Shown piece by piece: positions 58,533-64,000 of a DNA stretch of 64,000 nt (its first letter is position 1; every line of letters begins with the position of its first letter). The notes under the pieces are model-generated. The model ran no database searches, was not told the DNA's origin, and saw only the letters and a list, made by a program, of their open reading frames with translations. The stretch comes from Pseudomonas sp. 8Z. Its GTDB lineage: Bacteria > Pseudomonadota > Gammaproteobacteria > Pseudomonadales > Pseudomonadaceae. The stretch is taken from assembly GCF_902506535.1 (NCBI RefSeq), contig NZ_LR733827.1, positions 960,805 through 1,024,804 on the forward strand. Direction: 5' to 3'. Position numbers and translations under genes: made by a program.

Positions 58533-58936
58533 ACCGTCCTCCCGTGGCGTTTGGCGTTGTAGCTCAGGGCCGCGACCAGGCGGCGTAGCTGGTCGGTGTC
58601 GCACCACTCGACGCGCTCGACCTTGAACATGCGTAGCGCCATGGCGTCGACGTACTCCCAGGGGCGCCCGGCCTCGGTGAGTTGGGCCTTGATCTTGCCC
58701 ACCAGCTTCTCGCGCTCGGCTGCCGGGTTCGGTGCGGTACGACCTTGGGCCTTGCCCTTGGCCGTCGCCTTGGGCTTCCAGCCCAGGCGCTCAAACTCGG
58801 CCAGCACGCGGCCAACCTGGCGCGGGCTTAGGTCTTTGGCCGAGCGCACGCCGGCCACTCGGGCCAGCAGCTCGCGGTAAACGTCGTCATCCATCCCGAG
58901 CTGGGATTTTGCGATGTGGATCTTGGCCAGGCTCAT
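58529..58936 (-). CDS. GemA-like regulatory protein (Mu gp16, DUF1018)
   Basis: 135 residues: MSLAKIHIAKSQLGMDDDVY, RELLARVAGVRSAKDLSPRQ and the C-terminal EWCDTDQLRRLVAALSYNAK, all conserved in GemA. Mu GemA modulates host gene expression and DNA topology in early lysis. ATGA overlaps with both neighbours. Confidence 0.92.
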   Translation of the reverse strand: MSLAKIHIAKSQLGMDDDVYRELLARVAGVRSAKDLSPRQVGRVLAEFERLGWKPKATAKGKAQGRTAPNPAAEREKLVGKIKAQLTEAGRPWEYVDAMALRMFKVERVEWCDTDQLRRLVAALSYNAKRHGRTV

Positions 58937-59223
58937 ACCAGGTTCCTCGGGTCGAGTGCGGCGCGCAGGGCGGCAGGGTCGCGGCGGGCCATGTTGGCCA
59001 CGTAGCGGATGGCCAGGGTCAAGCCTTCCTCGACCTGCTCGAAGCCTCCGGCCAGGCGGATGCACTCCATGTCGTCGCGGGTGCCGGCGTACGTCTCCCA
59101 CTTGAACTTCTCAGCGCCAACGGCGGCACGATGCTGGGCATCACGCTCGCGCTTGCGGCGCTGCCGGGCCGTATCCTGGGCGCGGACTTTCGCTGTTCTG
59201 GGCTTCTTCTTTCTCGTGCTCAT
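58933..59223 (-). CDS. Early protein, unknown
   Basis: 96 residues with a strongly basic N-terminus (MSTRKKKPRTAKVRAQDTAR QRRKRERD region) and a helical C-terminal half FKWETYAGTRDDMECIRLAG. Possibly nucleic acid-binding by charge. Common in Mu-like Pseudomonas phages ahead of GemA; no named function. Confidence 0.7.
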   Translation of the reverse strand: MSTRKKKPRTAKVRAQDTARQRRKRERDAQHRAAVGAEKFKWETYAGTRDDMECIRLAGGFEQVEEGLTLAIRYVANMARRDPAALRAALDPRNLV

Positions 59224-59293
59224 GTGTGGCTGCTCATCAGTACCGGGCTACCACGCCCGGCAGACCTTCGCCCCTGGTGGGGCTAGGTTTCGC

Positions 59294-59533
59294 TTAATTG
59301 TTGCTGGGCGACTTCTCGCGGAAACGGCGCGGGAACCAGTCGCAGTAGGTGTCCGTTGGCGTGTGGCCAAAAATCAGGCAGCAGCGGCGCTCATGCACGC
59401 AGTCGCCACAGGTCTTTTCTTCCGGCAACTCCATGCAGGTTGCGTCGGAGCACGCTTTGTCGGCACAGCAGCCGTGTTTGTTTTGCTTTGCCATAGGTGC
59501 ATTAACGGACTCGTTCGTCAGGTTCATCATCAT
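59294..59533 (-). CDS. Small cysteine-rich early protein
   Basis: 79 residues; either MMMNLTNESV (59533) or MAKQNKHGCC (59494) may start it, neither with a clear ribosome site. Nine cysteines: CCADKACSDATC, CGDCVHERRCC and TYCDW, so it probably binds one or two zinc ions. Such cysteine-rich proteins are found in the early region of Mu-like phages; role unknown. Confidence 0.65.
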   Translation of the reverse strand: MMMNLTNESVNAPMAKQNKHGCCADKACSDATCMELPEEKTCGDCVHERRCCLIFGHTPTDTYCDWFPRRFREKSPSNN

Positions 59534-59537
59534 GTGC

Positions 59538-59945
59538 TCAGTGGATTCGCTCGATGCTGGTGTTGTTGGCCAGCAGGTGCTTTTTCAGGCTGTTGAAGCT
59601 GTTCCAGGTTGGGAGGTAGTAGACGAAGACCTCGGCCGCGATTTTGTTGGCCTCACGTTTACCAAAGGCTTTGCGGTAAGCCTCCACCTTCTTAGCGCTG
59701 TGCAGACGACGAGTGACCTTGCGCAGGAAGCGCCGACCTTCTTCGTGTTTCGCTTCGCCTTTCTCGTCGGCGGAACACCAGGCGCCCTTAAAGATCCCGT
59801 CGACATAAACGGCTGTAGCCCATTTGTGGCCTTTGGAATCGACCTCCTGAGAAAGCGCCACCTCGAACTGGTCGCACTTCAATTTCATGTATCCGTATGG
59901 GCTGGCCATCTGCTGTTTCAGATCGTCCCAATCTTGCTGCTGCAT
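59538..59945 (-). CDS. Early protein, unknown
   Basis: 135 residues: MQQQDWDDLKQQMASPYGYM, FEVALSQEVDSKGHKWATAV, then RRFLRKVTRRLHSAKKVEAY. Alpha/beta, basic C-terminal half. Likely conserved in related phages; no motif recognised. 4 bp before the cysteine-rich gene. Confidence 0.65.
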   Translation of the reverse strand: MQQQDWDDLKQQMASPYGYMKLKCDQFEVALSQEVDSKGHKWATAVYVDGIFKGAWCSADEKGEAKHEEGRRFLRKVTRRLHSAKKVEAYRKAFGKREANKIAAEVFVYYLPTWNSFNSLKKHLLANNTSIERIH

Positions 59946-60020
59946 AGGTTCCTCGGCTGCTCATCAGTACCCAGCCACCACGCTGGGCAGACCGCCCCGG
60001 CCAGGCCGAGGCGGTTTCGC

Positions 60021-60239
60021 TCAGTGAACGGACTTCGTCGTGGAGTGGATGTGTTGGTGTCGCGCAGCCGCGATGCAATCGGCTAAGCGGTTGGATTCAC
60101 TCATCATTGCCAAGCGCAGGGCTTTGGCTGCCTCAAGGGCGTTGCTATCCGTGCCCTCAAAAGGCTGGATGCCGCTGATTTGGATGCTGATGCCGCTTTC
60201 TGCCTCGGTAACCGTTACGGTAAAGCTGTGCTCGGCCAT
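60021..60239 (-). CDS. Short early protein, unknown
   Basis: 72 residues: MAEHSFTVTVTEAESGISIQ, then SNALEAAKALRLAMMSESNR. A beta strand pair followed by helix. No family. Good codon use and 8 bp spacing to the preceding gene support it. Confidence 0.6.
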   Translation of the reverse strand: MAEHSFTVTVTEAESGISIQISGIQPFEGTDSNALEAAKALRLAMMSESNRLADCIAAARHQHIHSTTKSVH

Positions 60240-60247
60240 GGGGCCTC

Positions 60248-60742
60248 CTAGCGTTGGCGTTTGAATTTGATGTTGAAGTCGCGCGCCACCTGACGCGCTT
60301 GTTTCTCGGTGATGCCGATTGCCCGTGCAGCGATGCCCGGTGATGCACCCAGCGCCGCCTGCACCATCAGCCGAGAGGCCATGGCAACGTCGCGCGGCTC
60401 CTGGACAACGTCGGCACGTTTCGGCGCCGCCGGTTTCACCTCTACTGCAGGCGCTTCGGCCTTCACCTCCGGCTTGGCCGGGGCCGTGTTCGGCTTCACG
60501 GCAGGCTTGGCGCGCACCGGCTCGTCCTCCGGGCGCACGAACAAGTGCGCGTAGACCGGAGTCTTGGTTGGGTTGATGAAGAAGGTCGGACTGGTAGCCT
60601 GCATCTGGTGGCCTACCTGCTCGATCTGCCCGCCCTTGGCTAGGAACTCTTCGGTAGCCTTGGCAATGTTCAGGCGTTCCTGGTCGTGGTAGGGCGAGCG
60701 AATCGGCAGCGGGTCGCGGCTGGCGTCGTGATAGCGCTGCAT
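60248..60742 (-). CDS. Early protein with C-terminal helix-turn-helix
   Basis: 164 residues from MQRYHDASRDPLPIRSPYHD. After about residue 75 comes a Pro/Ala/Lys linker (KPAVKPNTAPAKPEVKAEAP), then an HTH-like end: LGASPGIAARAIGITEKQAR QVARDFN. So a DNA-binding adaptor is plausible. Function unknown. Confidence 0.65.
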   Translation of the reverse strand: MQRYHDASRDPLPIRSPYHDQERLNIAKATEEFLAKGGQIEQVGHQMQATSPTFFINPTKTPVYAHLFVRPEDEPVRAKPAVKPNTAPAKPEVKAEAPAVEVKPAAPKRADVVQEPRDVAMASRLMVQAALGASPGIAARAIGITEKQARQVARDFNIKFKRQR

Positions 60743-60743
60743 G

Positions 60744-61031
60744 TCATGCCCCCAGCGCACGGATACCGGCCGTGCCGCGCTTTGCCAGCGCCTGGATGTA
60801 GTAGGCGATGGCTGCGAGGTTGGCGCGCGGCTCGGCGTCGTCCAGTGTTTCAGGCACACGGAATCGACCGGGTTTGTCTGCGCCCTGGTAGTAAGGCACT
60901 GCGGTCTGGTGGATCTCTTCGACCAAGACGGAGAAGTCACCAACAGCCAGGGCAAACTGGCCATCTTCCGGTTGTTTGTCGGTCAGTTGAATCAGGCCGG
61001 CGATGTTGCAAACGGCGTAGAACTTGGCCAT
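60744..61031 (-). CDS. Early protein, unknown
   Basis: 95 residues: MAKFYAVCNIAGLIQLTDKQ, then FALAVGDFSVLVEEIHQTAV and a helical end AIAYYIQALAKRG. No recognisable motif. One base separates it from the next gene, so they are in one operon. Confidence 0.65.
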   Translation of the reverse strand: MAKFYAVCNIAGLIQLTDKQPEDGQFALAVGDFSVLVEEIHQTAVPYYQGADKPGRFRVPETLDDAEPRANLAAIAYYIQALAKRGTAGIRALGA

Positions 61032-61032
61032 G

Positions 61033-61512
61033 TCATTCCTCCTCGCCCAGCTCGTCGGCTGGCTCTGTCACGGTCAGAGGGAACTTGCCGAACATCTGCA
61101 GGGCGAGATTGACGCCCTCCTGAAAGCCGGCACGCAGTTGACCGGTCAGTTCCAATGGCTTGCCATCCGGGTCGCGCGCCTCGATCTTCACGTCTGGCCC
61201 TGCGTTCGCTACCAAGCTCAACTTCTTGACCCGACTGCTGTGCCACTCCTGCATCAACTCGACGATATGCAGCACCTGGTCGTCGTTGGTGTGCGCAACA
61301 ACAGCGCCGCCAGCCGGGGCCGGTTGGCTACGGGAACGCAACCGCTCCAGCAGCTCGACCACTTTTTCGACATGCGGGCCAGTTACCAGCGCCAGGAGGA
61401 AGTCGCGGCCGCTGTTCAGCTCCAGGTGCTCGAAGTCCAGGACGTCGACATCGAGCAGCTCGACGGCGTCAGCCACGGCCTTGACCTGGTCGAGTTCAGT
61501 TAGCAGCCCCAT
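61033..61512 (-). CDS. Early protein, unknown (coupled to DUF3164)
   Basis: 159 residues from MGLLTELDQVKAVADAVELL. Central helix with PHVEKVVELLERLRSRSQ and VLHIVELMQEWHSSRVKKLS, then a beta-rich VKIEARDPDGKPLELTGQL. Acidic end ADELGEEE. Its start touches the DUF3164 stop (ATGA). No function known. Confidence 0.65.
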   Translation of the reverse strand: MGLLTELDQVKAVADAVELLDVDVLDFEHLELNSGRDFLLALVTGPHVEKVVELLERLRSRSQPAPAGGAVVAHTNDDQVLHIVELMQEWHSSRVKKLSLVANAGPDVKIEARDPDGKPLELTGQLRAGFQEGVNLALQMFGKFPLTVTEPADELGEEE

Positions 61513-62150
61513 CACTGCACCCCCGGCAGGCCAACGCCTGCAATGTCCAAGCTGATCGGCACGTACTGGTCGGTATCGCCAACACGCTCGTAGATGCGGA
61601 TGTAACTCTTGGAGCCGACCACCTGCAGGGCATCGCCGATGGCATCCATCGCCTTTAGCCAGCGCTCGTCCTTGATGTTCATACGGCGCAGGGCCAGCAC
61701 GCGGCCAGTGCGAATCTCGCCCTTGGTGTCTACCTGGAATGCGTCTTTGACCAGGGTGGCCAGCTCGGGGCGGGCGTCTGCCGTCCATTCCTGCAGGCAT
61801 TCGTCGATCAGGGCGCGCGCTGCCTGCAGGCGCTCATCGAAAGCGATGCTTTCCTGTACCGCTTTCTGGATCTTGTAGCGGCCATCGAAGCTCAGCAGCG
61901 ACAGGTTGCCCTTCTTGCCCCCTAGCTTGGCGCCGTACTCACTGGCTGACAGGTCGGCAAATGCGTCGATCTCGCCAAACGCAGTGGCCTTGAATGAGGC
62001 CAACGCGGCGGACTGGGCGCGTGCTAGCTCGACCAGGCGCGACACTAGCTCGTCGCGCAGTTTGTCGACCGGCTTGATCTGCTCTTCACGCCACAGGCGC
62101 CCCTGGGCGTCTTGCCGGTAACCGGCTGGAATGGTCTGTTGTTCGGTCAT
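61512..62150 (-). CDS. DUF3164 protein
   Basis: 212 residues. MTEQQTIPAGYRQDAQGRLW, LASFKATAFGEIDAFADLSA, and NLSLLSFDGRYKIQKAVQES, then DTKGEIRTGRVLALRRMNIKD: these are hallmarks of DUF3164, a family of the early region of Mu-like phages. It is perhaps involved in DNA protection or replication, but not proven. Confidence 0.88.
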   Translation of the reverse strand: MTEQQTIPAGYRQDAQGRLWREEQIKPVDKLRDELVSRLVELARAQSAALASFKATAFGEIDAFADLSASEYGAKLGGKKGNLSLLSFDGRYKIQKAVQESIAFDERLQAARALIDECLQEWTADARPELATLVKDAFQVDTKGEIRTGRVLALRRMNIKDERWLKAMDAIGDALQVVGSKSYIRIYERVGDTDQYVPISLDIAGVGLPGVQ

Positions 62151-62160
62151 GTTCGGTTCC

Positions 62161-62469
62161 TCAGTGGATAGTCGTTTGTAGGTCGCGGTAGCTAATGGGG
62201 CGCCGCCATTCGAGGGTTACGCCCTCGAACAGCACCGTGATGCGGTCACTCCCTGCCGAGGCGTGGCGCTGGTAGCCCTCGGTCAGGCGCTCACGCACAA
62301 GGCGCTCGCCGTCCTCTGGGCTGATCTGCAGGCGGTTTTCGGTCGGCAGGATCTGCAGCAGTCGCACGCCCTTCGCCTGCAGGTGGCGGGCGGCTGCGTT
62401 GAAGTCGCGCAGGCTGGTGGCCAGCGAGGCGTTCAGGACTTTCAGCGGGCGGTTTTCAGTGGCTGCCAT
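62161..62469 (-). CDS. Early protein, unknown
   Basis: 102 residues from MAATENRPLKVLNASLATSL. Contains RDFNAAARHLQAKGVRLLQIL and ITVLFEGVTLEWRRPISYRD. Its start overlaps the end of the HTH gene by 14 bases. No family recognised. Confidence 0.65.
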   Translation of the reverse strand: MAATENRPLKVLNASLATSLRDFNAAARHLQAKGVRLLQILPTENRLQISPEDGERLVRERLTEGYQRHASAGSDRITVLFEGVTLEWRRPISYRDLQTTIH

Positions 62470-62842
62470 GGCTTGACTCCTTTGCTGCACAGTTGGGGTT
62501 GTTGGGGCAGTGCTGGCAGGCACGCCAGTGCTGCATGGCCATCGGGTTGTGGGTGGGTGCCGGGCGCTCGCGGTAGGTTTGGCACTGGTCGGCGGTGATG
62601 ACTTCGCCCAGGGCCACGCACTCGATACGGCCCAGGACGTCCATCACTCGGCGCTCCATGCGCTCGGTGCTGGGCGACGGGTAACGGTTCTGCAGCAGCA
62701 GCGTCACGGCAGTGCGGCTCACGCCAATGCGCTCGCCGGTCTTGGTGCGATTGCTCTGCTCAACCTCGCGGGCCAGCAGGCTGACCCACAGCGGCGGCTG
62801 CTCGCCCCAGGCGGACAGGTCTACTCGGGCGGCCTGGTTCAT
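62456..62842 (-). CDS. Helix-turn-helix protein with C-terminal cysteine motif
   Basis: 128 residues. N-terminal HTH: VEQSNRTKTGERIGVSRTAV TLLLQNRYPSPSTERM, as in LacI/XRE-like phage regulators. C-terminal CQHCPNNPNCA with three cysteines suggests a metal site. Common in the early operon of Mu-like phages; regulatory role inferred. Confidence 0.78.
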   Translation of the reverse strand: MNQAARVDLSAWGEQPPLWVSLLAREVEQSNRTKTGERIGVSRTAVTLLLQNRYPSPSTERMERRVMDVLGRIECVALGEVITADQCQTYRERPAPTHNPMAMQHWRACQHCPNNPNCAAKESSHGSH

Positions 62843-63636
62843 GCGCCCACCTCCTGCAGCAGCTTGTTCAGGCGTGCGAGCACGTCGACGCCTTCGGCTC
62901 GCTCACTGTCGTCAGGGTGGAACTGGGCAACCGCACGGCCAGCCAGTGCCTTGACTGGGCCGAGTGCTGCGCGCAGGTCGTTGAGCTGCTTACTCAGCCG
63001 TGCGTTGTCGAGACGCAGCCCGGCCAGGTCTCCAGCCTGCTGGCACTTCTCCCACACGATCTGATCCAGGTTCGGGTCATAGACCTGCTCATAGCTGGAG
63101 CGCTGGTAGATGGGATGCAGCGGGCCGCTGTAGCGCCCTGGCAGCAGGCGGTAGCTGGCAGGGATGCCAGGCGTGCCGCCAGTTCGCACGGTGTAGCCAG
63201 CCAGGGCCAGCCCCTGCAGGTAGATCCGCGCGCCATCTTCGGTAATAGCCGCACCACCAGCAGCAGCCTGGCTGGCCGCTTCGGCGGCGGTCAGCTCGCC
63301 CAGGATGCGCAGTGCGCGCCAGATGCATTCGACGGCCTCGGGCGGCAGTCGCTTGCCCTGCTTGTTGACGCGCGGCGCCTCGGCGCCTTCGTCCTTGAGC
63401 AGCTTCCACGTCCCGTCGCGGCCTTTCACGGCCACCTTTGCGACGATGTCGGCCTTGGCCAGGCTCAGCAGGTAGCTACGCGCGGCTTCGTCTTCTTCGT
63501 CAGAACGGCGGGCGACGGTGTAGGTGGTGAACTCGGCGCCGTCGCGGGCCAGTTCGCGAATGGCTTCCCACATGCGCTGGCGTGGCAGCTTGCCGCCAGT
63601 CATGGCCAGGTGAATCGGCTTCTTACCGGAGCGCAT
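62839..63636 (-). CDS. Early protein downstream of B, winged-helix-like
   Basis: 265 residues from MRSGKKPIHLAMTGGKLPRQ. First part: RMWEAIRELARDGAEFTTYT VARRSDEEDEAARSYLLSLA, a winged-helix look; the second part has two similar blocks (CIWRALRILGELTAAEAASQ). C-terminal coiled coil (RLDNARLSKQLNDLRAALG). Present in Pseudomonas Mu-like phages; unknown function, perhaps replication or regulation. Confidence 0.7.
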   Translation of the reverse strand: MRSGKKPIHLAMTGGKLPRQRMWEAIRELARDGAEFTTYTVARRSDEEDEAARSYLLSLAKADIVAKVAVKGRDGTWKLLKDEGAEAPRVNKQGKRLPPEAVECIWRALRILGELTAAEAASQAAAGGAAITEDGARIYLQGLALAGYTVRTGGTPGIPASYRLLPGRYSGPLHPIYQRSSYEQVYDPNLDQIVWEKCQQAGDLAGLRLDNARLSKQLNDLRAALGPVKALAGRAVAQFHPDDSERAEGVDVLARLNKLLQEVGA

Positions 63637-64000
63637 TACTTGGCCCCCCGACGTGGCGGCTCGCCGGTGAACCAGCCCGCCGTCCAGGTGGCCAGGTCGA
63701 TCTTGCCCAAGGCCTTGGCGGTGCATTCGCTGTTCACCCGGTACAGGTTCACAGCCGCGCGGCGCAGGCAGCCCTTCACATGCTTGACCAGGTCGGCCAG
63801 CAGGTCGTCAGCAATCTGCAAGTTGGGGTAGCTGCTAGCAGCCAGGCGCGTTACATCGGCCAGCGTTGCGGCCTGTGCGGGCACCCATTCCAAAACCCTG
63901 TTATGCAGGCGCTCCAGCCGGGCCAGACTGGTGGCCACGTTCTCTTCGCCGATCAGGACGATGGTGCCCTGGCTGGCGTTGTAGATATCGGTCAGGACGT
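63636..64000 (-). CDS. DNA transposition protein B (MuB-like AAA+ ATPase), C-terminal part
   Basis: The frame is open to the window edge; about 121 residues visible. VLTDIYNASQGTIVLIGEEN is the AAA+ sensor-1 strand and ARLERLHNRVLEWVPAQAAT the arginine-finger helix region typical of MuB-like AAA_22 proteins; then a helical end with RAAVNLYRVNSECTAKALGK. MuB binds target DNA and activates MuA transposase. Walker A and B lie outside the window, as should gene A. TGATG-like contact with the following gene. Confidence 0.87.
   Translation of the reverse strand, partial: VLTDIYNASQGTIVLIGEENVATSLARLERLHNRVLEWVPAQAATLADVTRLAASSYPNLQIADDLLADLVKHVKGCLRRAAVNLYRVNSECTAKALGKIDLATWTAGWFTGEPPRRGAK

Larger units (their letters stand above)
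30701..64000 (-). mobile_element. Mu-like transposable prophage (right end to gene B; continues beyond window)
   Basis: The gene order is that of Mu read from right to left: B (partial), early genes, GemA, Mor, lysis, terminase, portal, F, G, I/Z, T, gp36-37, sheath, tube, chaperone, tape measure, gp43-gp48, tail fibre. The transposase A and repressor genes must lie beyond 64000. A tail sheath and contractile-type baseplate make this a myovirus. At least 33 kb are present of an expected 36-40 kb. All essential late genes look intact, so the prophage may be functional. Five or six genes of lower GC are inserted between the conserved blocks. Confidence 0.93.

Overview
The window looks like a chromosome segment of a GC-rich Pseudomonas, probably from the P. 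mendocina / oleovorans / pseudoalcaligenes neighbourhood. That is inferred from gene content (plsB, lipoprotein-type mqo, ccoG, sulfite reductase with DUF934) and from the many REP-like hairpins; no single marker proves it. About 30.7 kb of chromosome is followed by at least 33.3 kb of a Mu-like transposable prophage that runs off the right edge.

Positions 1-4.9 kb form an accessory patch. An HxlR-type regulator is translationally coupled to a Bcr/CflA efflux pump. It faces, across a 32-bp palindrome, a set of small-molecule enzymes (SDR, YciI-like, SDR, SnoaL-like). An IS5-family copy with a frameshifted transposase and a truncated LysR gene close the patch. From 5 to 30 kb is ordinary chromosome: an MCP with an extra C-terminal domain, C39-like and GFA proteins, an EamA transporter, plsB, a trypsin-like protease, mqo, a tightly overlapping cysI-DUF934-cidA-cidB operon, ccoG, a MocR regulator, a UbiH/UbiM-type monooxygenase, an SH3/coiled-coil protein, a membrane EAL phosphodiesterase, a LysR gene divergent from an MBL-SDR pair, and a chalcone isomerase-like/DUF3833/SDR operon.

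From about 30.7 kb to the right edge lies the prophage, with most genes on the minus strand, so its right end is at low coordinates and its transposition genes at high coordinates. In transcription order: MuB (partial), small early genes, DUF3164, GemA, Mor, a cargo gene, lysozyme and nested Rz/Rz1, terminases, portal, F and G head proteins, a cargo gene, protease I with nested scaffold Z, capsid, sheath, tube, a frameshifted tail chaperone, tape measure, baseplate genes, tail fibre and right-end cargo. Sheath and contractile-type baseplate genes point to a Mu-like myovirus rather than the siphoviral B3/D3112 type.

The most interesting signal is a motif, CTTAAA-N5-CTGAAA on the coding strand, found three times. 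The copies head the lysis, head and late baseplate gene blocks, which resembles Mu's separate late promoters. Each copy lies directly after the 3' end of a cargo-like gene. Two further cargo genes are on the opposite strand.
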